This document shows positions 33,556 to 43,527 of a stretch of 64,000 nucleotides of DNA, piece by piece. Source of the stretch: Byssochlamys sp. IMV 00236 (Eukaryota; Ascomycota; Eurotiomycetes; Eurotiales; Thermoascaceae); NCBI GenBank assembly GCA_001931875.2, contig MSJH02000810.1:281695-345694 (forward strand), read 5' to 3'. Both the position numbers and the translations under genes were made by a program. The notes beneath the pieces were generated by a model that was given only the letters and a program-made list of their open reading frames with translations, was not told the DNA's origin and did no database searches. How positions within the stretch are numbered: the first letter of the stretch is position 1; every line of letters starts with the position of its first letter.

Positions 33556-34524
33556 CTACCACTGAGAACTGCCGCATTCTCGACCATACTTTCCCAAGGA
33601 TTCGAGCGGTATCGTATGATGGAAATGCTCCCCATTTTCTTTTCCATTCTCTGTCTCCAAGCCGCAGCGTGACTTTATCCCGAGGTGATCTTCCCCTTGT
33701 GAGATCCAGAAGATGCATCTGACCCGTGTTTCTGAGGGGTTACAACGAGTAGCTCGGTGATTCTTCTTCCCTTTCTCGACTCGTTTCCGTGTTTGAACAG
33801 TTGTCACTGATCTCAACGATGATTTAAGGAGTTGGAAGCTATTAGAAGAAGCAATCAGGAAGCCACAGATCATAGACCCTGTAAAATATCTTAGTGGTCA
33901 TGATTAAGAAAGATGAGTCTCACATATGTCTTCAACCCATGGCTGACTTTCCCCATATGCCTCGGACCATGCTTGTTGTTCAGCCCTGATATTCCGCCCA
34001 CTGGACTGACCCGTGTTTATTCTTTCATCGTTATAAAAGCCCTGTGCAGACCGTATTGAAGTTGCAAGATGTTGCGACCCCAGATTTCCCAGTTCTACAT
34101 TCTTTTCCCTTGGGGTACTTGGTGAGCGTAGGAGTAACTTGTCGAATTCAATTACTAAGGGACCATCGTCGATTTTTATGATGTTATTAAGGCCTTTGTA
34201 GACGACCCATAGCTTGTTGCTTATGTGGGTGTCCAATTCCGCTATTGGCTCACTTCTACTTGAGTGAGACTGCAAAGACAAAGCGAGTCTGTGCCAACGG
34301 GGGTCATCGGTGACTGGCCTCTCCTCAATCTCCCTGACCCGGGTGGTTAGGTTCTCGAGATCGCATGTGAGGCGTGAGTTCAACTCAGAGAGTCTCTGAT
34401 TCTCCTCTCTCAAGGCTTTAAACGCTTCCTCGAGAGCATAGATGCGGTCTTCAGGACTATCTCTATGGCCCCAAATAATAGTATGAGGACGCAAGTCGCC
34501 GTATCTGGTAGGGTGCTGGCGCAT
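33556..34524 (-). CDS. Chimeric repeat-family protein with coiled coil and nuclease-family C-terminal module
   Basis: Exons 34524-33924 and 33878-33556 (45-nt intron, frame conserved) give about 307 aa. Residues about 24-70 form a coiled coil (YALEEAFKALREENQRLSE...LENLTTRVREIEER). Residues about 105-167 (WVVYKGLNNIIKIDDGPLVIEFDKLLLR ... SAQGFYNDE) are clearly related to the C-terminus of the gene at 24.7 kb, but the nuclease-like core is absent. The second exon (basic, TTVQTRKRVEKGKKNHRATR) is the part that recurs as relics at 28.0-28.7 kb. It may be a live, shuffled member of a dispersed family or a recent pseudogene; no stop interrupts it. The family is unnamed to me. Confidence 0.5.
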
Positions 34525-35169
34525 GAATTTAATAACAGCTTGTATTATGACTGCCGTGCCAATCTCGCAGAGATCCTAATATCATTAGTTAATAAGATAT
34601 AATATTATAACATTTTAGAAATCAGTACTTACGGGGGTAGAAGAAGTAAAAGCAGCCTGGTCCATGACAATGACAGATGCTGGAGATTGTTAAAGTGGGA
34701 GATGAGCTAGCTCGAAGATATCAAAAGCAATGTGGATGGGAGAAGCAGGATATTATGTTCTTGGAACTCTTCGCGTTCGACTTTGCAATTCTCCTTAAGT
34801 CGTTTATCTTCTTCTACATAGCGCATAGCCTTTTGAGAAAGTACCGGTCTGTATCGTTTCCAAACAACTGTTGATCGCCAGCGGTTATAGAGTGCGGAAT
34901 TTGGCGATCAACTCTCAAGGTCGACCTCGCTTCGATCTTTGTTCGCTTCTCTCAGATAAAAAGCTGGTTGTGAAGCTCAGTGAGGAATACCTTTGGAACC
35001 GGAGACCGCTTTGTATATTTGACAAAGACTCTTTGAGGCAGGGGTGGTATAGGAGTCCATATGACAAGAATAACTAGGTCCATCAATGTAATGTTCTAGA
35101 TATAAGTCAACGCTTGCTTGGACGTCTTTCTGCCCTGTCTTCTCATAAGAGAATATAGATAGAAGGGGC
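34525..35169. other. Intergenic
   Basis: Upstream of the chimeric gene; AT-rich in the first 100 bp. Short plus-strand open frames (34677-35077) have no motif. Confidence 0.4.
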
Positions 35170-35700
35170 CATGCAAAGATTATTTAAATTCAGTAACGAC
35201 ACCAGGAAACGAGTCGAGTCTGCGTATTCACTTCTTATTCCAGACATCGAGATTGCCAACGATAATCAGGACTTTCCTAGCGCGGCTCAATGCAACATAC
35301 AGTCGTTGGCTGTCCGCCACGAAGCCCGCGCTTCCTCCAATCTAGGTCCGACGGCTTGGCCATCAGGAAGATGACAATGTTTGCCTCCGAACCCTGGCAG
35401 GCATCTACAGTCAGATTGTCGCGACAACGCAGGTTTGCGTCTTGTAGCACTTGGTCGACGAGGTATTTCTGGTCCTTATAGGGACTGATGGTCTTTAGAT
35501 GTTAGACAAGTCTTCCACATAGATACGGGCAAACAGTTTCCGAGGGCAAATTTTTGCAGTCTCTTCATCTGCGTTTGGCAGCAGCACATCAAGGGCTGTA
35601 GAGTCTGGGCCGAAGCCCACTATTATACCGTATGTCAGTTCTAGGTTTCCTTTCTGGTATGCAAGGACAACCCGTGCTCTTCTTCTTCAGGTAAAGGTAG
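35170..35700 (-). pseudogene. Relic of a Upf1-like SF1 helicase, C-terminal motifs
   Basis: Minus-strand reading gives HLKTISPYKDQKYLVDQVL, LTVDACQGSEANIVIFLMAKP (SF1 motif V region) and, after a frame change near 35345, GFVADSQRLYVALSRARKV (motif VI) then LIIVGNLDVWN. These are the last helicase motifs of Upf1/Sen1/NFX1-type (AAA_12) proteins. The ATP-binding Walker motifs are not seen upstream, so only the C-terminal end remains. The upstream limit is uncertain: 35700-35560 reads VVLAYQKGNLELTYG, which may belong to it. Probably a dead fragment of a lineage-specific helicase gene. Confidence 0.7.
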
Positions 35701-36659
35701 TGATACTTACGTCGCTGGGAGTAAGTCCAAAGTTATCCTTCATACGTGCATAGTTGTTCGGAGCCATGTATATGTATACTAAAAATTCTCTATATCAAAT
35801 GTCGAGAATGGAAAGTAGTATTTAGCTTTATATCCCGTAAATACTACGGTTCAGAACGAGGAAAGACTTTCGAGAGCGATAGCTGCAACTTTAGTCATGG
35901 AAAGAGCTACAATGTGGAATTCGAGGGAGGAGATAAATAAGTACGAAAAAGAGGGGTAAAGTCCCTTCATCGTTTCCATTGATGGGTTTATCAGGGCAGT
36001 GAACGTTTGTTCCTGTAGGATAGGAGTAATATGGGAATTGCCGCGGTGAATTTTTGATCTCGGCTATTGGGGCCGTAATCTTGATGACATACTATCACAC
36101 TTACCTCTAGTGAGCGCTTCCCTGAATACATTGTTCAGTCCAGTGACTGAATATATGCTTCATTTGATGCCCTGAAGACTGGGGTGGCAGTATTCTTCAC
36201 TCGCGGAGAGATTGGGAGCAGGATATCCAGATATGGAATAGTCAGTTAATGTTCGATTTCGTTCTGCGCCGGGGTATGGAAAATCAAAGATTTCTTTGGA
36301 TGGGGTAGTTAGCTTTGACATTGGTCCTTGCTACTTAGACAGTTTAACGAGAGCTATCTTGTCTGGGCCATGGCAAGTGGTGGGCTACGGCGTCTAAAAA
36401 GGAATAGAGAAAGGAGGAGTGGCTGTTATAGACTAAATCAGTAATGAGAGGCTGGATGAATCAAATATAACTTGCAATATTCTACATAGTCAGGTTCTGC
36501 GGAAAGAAGAAAAATATCATGTCAGAGTAGCTGTCGGGAATCTATTTTGCCCCCGCGCGGGAATATAGAAGGAAAATAACAGAGCGGCATAACGGAAACA
36601 CCATAAAGCGACACAAGCGATAATACCCCGTCCGTTCCATGCTTATGTTTACATTCGTA
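35701..36659. other. Intergenic
   Basis: No exon chain could be built. It may contain more of the helicase relic but I could not recognise it. Confidence 0.4.
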
Positions 36660-37529
36660 TCAAGCGTACCTCTTCTGGGCTGCAGGTTGTGGAGGTGGAA
36701 TGGCACCACTTGCGGCTGGAGGAGGCCCAGGAGGCCCAGGAGGCCCAGGAGGTCCCATAGTTCCCATCGCTCCCGGCGCCATGGGGGGATAATAGACGTA
36801 CCCAGGCGGAGGGGCTGTTTGTGGAGTTATGTCGGGCCGATCCCTGTTGGATCTGATGTTAGATTGATCCTTAGGTATATCCTGGATTATCGACTGTGTT
36901 CCTTGGTTCCAAATAATTCCTGCCAATGGAAAGATGGTTTCATACCTGAGGTCTTGAGTAAAGCGACATCTAGCGCACGTGACTTCCTGCGGTGGTATTA
37001 GCAAGATCTCGTACCAGATCTGCATGAGAAGGGAGGCTGGCCTTATACTTGTGGAAAGCGAGTGGAATGACAGGCTATGTGACGCGAATCAGTTAGAATA
37101 TACGAGACGTTCAGAGGCGCAGCAACAAACGCCAAGGGGGCCGTACAATGAAGCAGACTGTGAACCAAGGCCTAGAGGTTGTCAGTTTCCAACACTAACA
37201 GATTGTAATGGATAGATTTTCAGCCAGGGAAGAATATATCACTTACCATCTGGTTATACAGTAGGCATCCCAATGTTGGCCTGCGGAGCGAACATCGGTT
37301 AGTCTCGTGTTCAGTTACCAGTAACCACTTAGCCGTTCTGTGAGCTGGATAAACCGGGCACTTGCAGTTATAGCAATACGCTCTGACATTCTCGTAACCC
37401 TGCAGTCTGGAGGTAAACTCTGTAGAAGTAATTAGCTCGATTCATGTCTATGCTTCTTTCGGAGTCATTCAGTCGGTGTGGCTACTGCGGAACCGTACCC
37501 TGCATTCCAAACGTGATACAGATCGCCAT
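36660..37529 (-). CDS. Zinc-ribbon (zinc_ribbon_15-like) small protein
   Basis: A fungal small protein family with two CxxC knuckles. Exon pieces recognised on the minus strand: MAICITFGMQ (from 37529), GYENVRAYCYNC (about 37413-37366), QHWDAYCITRW (about 37280-37248), PWFTVCFI (about 37172-37145), PVIPLAFHK (about 37076-37048), EVTCARCRFTQDL (about 37002-36953), then DRPDITPQTAPPPGYVYYPP and a Pro/Gly-rich tail to the stop at 36660. The order CYNC - WFTVCFIPVIPL - CARC - RPDIT is the family pattern. Not all splice junctions between the middle pieces could be placed in frame, so the exact model is open and a damaged copy is not excluded. The tail carries nine-base repeats coding Gly-Pro-Pro. 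The function of the family is unknown. Confidence 0.65.
36720..36755. repeat. 9-bp tandem repeat coding Gly-Pro-Pro
   Basis: Four imperfect GGAGGCCCA units in the tail of the zinc-ribbon gene; on the coding strand they give a collagen-like GPPGPPGPPGPP run. Confidence 0.85.
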
Positions 37530-38669
37530 GATTGTTTCGATCACTTTTTCTCGGGTCAGAAGCGAGGTGCAGTCGTATGTCTGAGTATATTGATCAAAGC
37601 ATCTTATCTGTCTCGGGACGTAAGAAGAAATATCTGCGAAGCAGTGCTCTTAGGGGGATAACGCGAAGACAAGACGCGGAAGCGATGGTGGCGCTGTGGC
37701 TTGGCGATGTCAAGCAACGGCAACGGCCGTGCTCGTTCTGAGCGCTTCTTCCGCAGATCATGGCGTTGTCGACAGGAACACATCAACGGTTCAATTTCTT
37801 CAGAAGCTATGACCATAGAAGGCTATTAATACTGCAAGAGATGTTTATGCCTAACTAAAACGGTTCTGTCATTACAGTTGATACATAGACACACACCTAG
37901 TTGGTTGTCTGCCAACCAGGTACGGACACTAAGTATTTATCTCGCGATCAACTTGCTTGCAAGCAGAAATTGGGAGAATAAAAGTTACGGACGTTTCTAA
38001 GTCATAATCATCCAAGCTGAGGGCTTTCTCATAGAATTTATCTGCTTCGCTAAGAATCATGGCCTAGTAATTCAAGAACAAGTGCATCTCGAATTTGTCA
38101 AGCACGTGTCTATATATATTCGAGCGCCACCTGGATGAGCGCTGTTGCGGGTTAAGAGCACGAGATAGAATTCCCACACCAGCACTATACTCGCGAAAAC
38201 ACCTTCAAGGAGGACTCCCATGCTTCATCCTCTAATTTTGTGTCCATCGAGGTCACGCATACCAAATCACCACGGCAATCATTGTCTTAATAGCATTATA
38301 ATTGCATAGTTTATTTTATTCGAACCCTCGTAGCTGCTCCAGACGTGTATCTACCAGATGCTCCTACAGAAATACTTCATTTCCATTAGAAGCCCCCTGC
38401 TGCACAGCATCAGATCCACAGCTGAAACTTCCAACTGTCTGAGGACGACCCTTAGCATAACCATTTCCCTCTTAAAGCGCCAGACGTCGGGAGAGATATG
38501 AAATACCATTGAGCAATGTGTGCGGAGCTAAATTTTGTGATAACAAAAACAAAAAGTTACAGTGCATTAATACATCACTCGGAATACAAGGTCCCATTCA
38601 CTGGGACTGAAACCACCAGGTCTCATGTTCGAGTCATCAAAAAAAAGAAGGTAGATTTTAGGGGTAAAT
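37530..38669. other. Intergenic
   Basis: No gene was recognised on either strand. It separates two minus-strand genes. Confidence 0.45.
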
Positions 38670-39311
38670 TTATTGAGTCTTGAAGAGGAGGATCGCGCAG
38701 TGACCGAGGTAAAAGTAGATAAAGTGCTTCGTCTCTGCAGATAGTATACTTCGTGAGCGAAGGGAACTCTGTAGGCCACAGATGGGAGATTCGCTTACCG
38801 TGAGTGACGAAGCTGCCAAAGTTCCGTCCTACTATGCAGTGCCATGTAGCGCCCTTGCGAGAGTCGAACTGTAGACGACGTCAACAAAAAATGGACCAAT
38901 TTCGGAACTTGCGAGGTCGCATACCTCTTTCTTGATGTACTGCGCAATATCCTGATGGGAAGAATTAGTCGGATTCGAGCACGGATTTTCCCCGGTATTA
39001 TTACCTTTTCAATGTGAAACTTGTCCATGGCCTCAGTCGCTGGAAATTATCAGTATATTTGCTTCGACGCCTAATGTGGGTGCGGGGAAGCCGTACCAAC
39101 TTCAATAGCCTCCTGCTGCATGTCCTCGGTCTAGAAAAAGAAACCAGAAATCAGTCTTCATTCGCCTGAAAGAAACGCCGCGATCGCAGGTACCTACCAT
39201 GTCCACAGACTTAATCTGGGCTGGAAATGTCCTTGATTAGCTGTATCCTCGAGAAAAAGGAGTTGAGTACTGGAGCTTACCTTCGAGCTTCTCACGCTTT
39301 TCGGCGGCCAT
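38670..39311 (-). CDS. Dynein light chain LC8 (DYNLL type)
   Basis: Small dimeric hub protein of the cytoplasmic dynein complex, also binding many other partners. Exons 39311-39281, 39220-39198, 39130-39097, 39039-39005, 38951-38925, 38868-38799 and 38734-38670 give 94 aa with all phases consistent. Protein: [18 protein letters not shown], then [56 protein letters not shown] and [20 protein letters not shown], a near-canonical LC8. Six introns of 51-67 nt interrupt 285 coding bases, so several exons are only 23-35 nt. It shares a 343-bp divergent promoter with MRD1. Confidence 0.97.
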
Positions 39312-39654
39312 TTTGTCGAAGTATATGCCACGCAACTGAAATATCGGACGGGAAAGTACGATGCGACCGGTTTCCAGACTATGGATATGGGCAGGCTTTT
39401 ATGTAGAGGGCACCCCGGAGATCGTAGGCTTTGTTGTTCCATCTCGATCGATCCGGGGACTCAGCGCGCACCGGAGACATCTTCCATGCACGGACCAACT
39501 CGAGTACGCTCACCGCCTTCATGGTAAAGTGCAGAAAAAAAAGTAAAAAAAAGCATCCGCTTTCTTTTTTCCTCTTTCTTCTTCTTTTTCTTTTTCTGAT
39601 TTACTTCCAAATCCCACAACACTGCATCGTCAGTTGCTGTGTCAAACAAACACC
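39312..39654. promoter_or_regulatory. Divergent promoter LC8 / MRD1
   Basis: Only 343 bp separate the two opposite start codons. A long CT-rich tract (about 39555-39600) lies just before the MRD1 ATG, typical of fungal core promoters and leaders. Confidence 0.6.
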
Positions 39655-42581
39655 ATGGAGAACACGAGAGTGTTCGTCTCTGGTCTTCCACCAACCCTCT
39701 CCAATGAGGATTTGGGGAAGCACTTTTCCAGCCGGTTCACTGTGACTGATGCTCATGTCATTCCAAAGCGCAGGATCGGCTTTGTGGGCTTCAAAAATGC
39801 TGAGGCGGCAAAGCAAGCCGCTGATTACTTTAATAGAACATTCATAAGGATGTCCAAGATCTCAGTAGAGATTGCTCGTCCAGTAAGTGTTCGCTGTCCG
39901 CACCACAATGCTGCAAAAATTTCTATTATTTATTTTTTTTCCTTTTCTTGACCGTTGTCGAGGCTGACCAGTCTTAAGTGGTCCTGAAACTGACCAGTAC
40001 ATCTATAGGTTAAATCAGATAATACTCAGACCGCCCAGGCGGCGGCTGAGAAGGCTAAGAAAAGATCAAAGCCGGATGAATCTCTTGCTGCCAATTCGCT
40101 CAAGCGCAAACGTGATGAGAATAACACCCAGGAAGATACTAAATTACAGGAATATCTATCTCTCACTCAAAACACTAAGAAGAGAACGTGGGCGAATGAT
40201 GATATTATAGCTGAAACGCTTACATCAGTCAACGCCAATGGACAGTCTGTAGGTGTCGAGCAGCCTGTCGAGGATGTGGGTCAGGCCCAGAGGAAGAAGA
40301 CCAAGGTTGAGACTGCAGTACCTAGCGAACACAAAGCGCCTGTCCAGGAACACGTACAACATGCTGTCGTCTCGGAGCCAGCTTCCAATCGCACAGCCGA
40401 TGGTGAAGCAGACGAGGATATGGCAGATGACGTGCCTGCGGAGACCGAGCCCAAATCAGATGCTGACTGGCTTCGATCGAAGACAAGCCGTTTGCTCGGG
40501 CTCCTTGATGAGGAGGAGCAAGCAGAGCATGACACAGCTGTGCCTTCGAGTCGCTTCGAACCAGTGGAGGATGACGATGACGATGACGATGGTCCTCAGT
40601 CGGGGGGAGTTGCACTCGATAACACGACTCCGATCCCCACAGCGGATGCGGATGCAGATGCAGATGTGGCAGCGAAGCAGGAAGAAAATGATGCCAACAT
40701 TGAGCTTATCAGTAATTCTGCTCGCTTGTTTGTACGGAATTTGCCGTACGATGCGACGGAAGCAGATCTCGACCCCATTTTTTCGCCGTTTGGAAAAACT
40801 GAAGAGGTGAGTGACTTTTTCTTTTATAACACAAATCAACACTTTCTATCCTCTTATAAACGAGGAAAGATCGGACGCTCTCGTGATGATCATCCTGATA
40901 GGGACATCTGATGCAAAGCACTTGATGTGACCAGGAAAGGGTATTTAGTAGATGCTTCTTTATATCTGAAGAGCTCCTGAACTTTCTGAAAGAATTTTCT
41001 TTATGCAGTTTTGAGACAACTGCTAACTTATCTAGATACATGTCGCATTCGATACGCGCTCCACGTCAAGTAAAGGATTCGCTTACGTGCAATATGTCGA
41101 TGCTTCCTCGGCCATCGATGCCTATAAAGCTTTGGACGGGAAAACCTTCCAAGGCCGATTGCTTCATATTCTCCCAGCCTCTGCGAAGAAGACGTATAAG
41201 ATAGATGAATATGAACTATCCAAGTTACCCTTGAAGAAACAAAAACAGATAAAACGGAAAATGGAAGCTTCTTCATCGACGTTTAGTTGGAACTCTCTCT
41301 ATATGAACGTAAGTTGCAGTGGTAAATCCTGGTCAGCAAAAGGCCCGCGCTGACTGAAAGCAGACCGATGCTGTTATGTCTTCCGTGGCGGAGAGACTTG
41401 GAGTCTCCAAAGCCGAGCTTCTGGATCCGACCTCTGCGGACGCTGCGATCAAGCAGGCTCATGCGGAGACTCATGTGATCCAGGAGACCAAGGCGTACTT
41501 CTCTTCTAATGGGGTCAACCTCGATGCTTTCAAGCAAAAAGAGCGTGGGAACACCGCCATACTCGTAAAGAATTTCTCCTTCGGAGTCAAGGCGGCCGAT
41601 CTGAGAAAGCTATTTGAACAGTATGGTCAGCTCACTAGGCTGCTAATGCCCCCCAGTGGCACTATAGCAATTGTGGAATTTTCACAACCAGATGAAGCCC
41701 AAAAAGCCTTCAAAGGTCTTGCGTATCGCAAGTTGGGAGATTCAATCCTGTTCCTGGAGCGAGCGCCTAAAGATCTCTTTGATAGCACGTCCGCTCCGCA
41801 GCAGTCAGTGCTGGAGGCGAAGGCTGTGTCTCAAGGCTTCTCAACGGCCGATACATTTGCGGCAGAGGATACTCAGGATCAACTTCTGACATCAACCCTC
41901 TTCGTACGCAACTTGAACTTCGCAACGACCAATGCGCGGTTAACCGAAGTATTCCAACCATTGGATGGCTTCTTATCCGCTAAGGTCAAAACCAAACCTG
42001 ACCCGAAACGCCCTGGCCAGACTCTCAGCATGGGATTCGGCTTTGTCGAGTTTAGGACTAGTGCGCAAGCCCAAGCAGCACTGGCTGCTATGAATGGCTA
42101 TAAGCTAGATCAGCATGAGCTCGTCATCAAAGCATCTCACAAGGGCATGGATGCTGCGGAAGAGCGGAGACGCGAAGACACTGCAAAGAAGATTGCGGCA
42201 CGCAGGACGAAGATTATCATTAAGAACCTGCCGTTCCAGGCAACGAAAAAGGATGTCAGATCGCTCTTTGGAGCGTACGGACAGCTGCGCTCTGTGCGGG
42301 TTCCCAAGAAGTTCGACCACAGTGCTCGTGGTTTCGCGTTCGCTGATTTTGTCAGTGCTCGCGAAGCAGAAAACGCTATGGACGCGTTGAAGAACACGCA
42401 TCTTCTTGGCAGGCGCTTAGTCCTGGAGTTCGCGTCCGAGGAGGCTGTCGATCCCGAGGCGGAGATCCAAAAGATCGAGAAGAAGGTGGGGGAGCAGGTG
42501 GACAGGGTCAGGATCCAAAAGCTTACTGGAACGGGCCGAAAGAAATTCACTGTAGGGGCCCAGGACGAGGAGGAAAGCTAA
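39655..42581 (+). CDS. mrd1: Multiple RNA-binding domain protein 1 (rRNA processing)
   Basis: Nucleolar protein needed for early pre-rRNA cleavage and 40S subunit assembly (MRD1/RBM19 family). Exons 39655-39882, 40009-40806, 41036-41308 and 41364-42581 give 838 aa. Five RRMs: RRM1 about 4-76 (TRVFVSGLPP ... RRIGFVGF), RRM2 from about 318 (ARLFVRNLPY ... KGFAYVQY), RRM3 from about 495 (AILVKNFSFG), RRM4 from about 611 (TLFVRNLNF ... GFGFVEF) and RRM5 from about 714 (KIIIKNLPF ... RGFAFADF). A long acidic, Lys-containing linker follows RRM1. Length, domain count and spacing are those of Mrd1. The third intron before RRM2's second half is 229 nt, longer than its neighbours. Confidence 0.96.
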
Positions 42582-43527
42582 GTCCCTGTGTCCCTGTTGA
42601 CAGGGAGAGCTATGGCGGTCGTGCTGTCATCCCTTGCTTAGCCGTTCTTAGTACTCTAGATAACCGTGCCCTCACACGTTCTTCCTGCTTTAGGGCTGCT
42701 GTCAGTACAGGACGCGGCGCAAAGGGCCTCGTGCACCTCCAAAAATCCAAGCTCCTTCAATACATCTTGTATTCCGTTCCTTAGATACCTTTCGAGCTCC
42801 CCTGCGCCGTAGGACCTTTTCTGTTGTTATGTCTTGGATAGCGGAGATGATGGACAACCTGAGCACGGGTCTATGCCTCCGCCTACATTCCAATTAATCT
42901 TCTGGTCATTACTTCTACATTCTTCGGCACTGGCGGTTTGCGATACAGTTGGTCGTCTAACATTCTTCAATATCGAATTGCCACCCCAACCCACCATCCT
43001 CATTGTGTACCTGCCTTAGTCATTCAGTTGTACGTCAACTCTGTTCTGTCAAAAATCTCCGCGCGTTTGTTAACTGGATCGTGCGGTCGTGGACCCCTTG
43101 CTTCAATTTGGCTCGTTCACATCGTGCCCTTTCCTCGCAGCTCAATCGGTGCGGCAAGGACAGCCACTATCTCCAGTTCTCCTCGCCCTCCCTCCCGAAT
43201 GGGCGACTATCACGACACGGTCCCGCCCAGGGACATCGAGGTTGCTGTCGAAGGAGTGTCTAAACAATCAAGTTGTTCTATCAGGCTAGTTGGAGCTCCG
43301 GTCACCCCCCTCTCCAGGCGAGATATCGGGTCCTATAAACACCATGCTGCCTGCTCCCACATTCTCCTTCCCATCTGCTAACATTCTCTTCGAGCATTTA
43401 CGTTCTTGAATTGTTTCCGTGACCTGTGTTTTGCGTGCCCTACTCGGCCGTTGGCACTTGTGGTCCGTCCTCTCCTTTTTCTCTGGAATTCACCATTCTT
43501 CTGAGAGCTTCTTGCCCGGTCCGCTCC
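42582..43527. promoter_or_regulatory. abaA promoter/leader with BrlA- and AbaA-type elements
   Basis: CATTCY (AbaA response element) occurs at 42886-42891, 42918-42923, 42961-42966, 43370-43375, 43382-43387 and 43494-43499. BrlA-type elements in reverse orientation are TCCCTTG at 42630-42636 and CCCCTTG at 43094-43100. In Aspergillus nidulans BrlA activates abaA and AbaA regulates itself through such sites. The open frames here (for example 42938-43381) have no domain and are likely leader sequence. Confidence 0.55.

Noticed and set aside
42938..43381. 147-codon open frame upstream of abaA
   Set aside because: No domain; lies within the promoter/leader rich in AbaA-type sites. An upstream reading frame role is possible but not supported.
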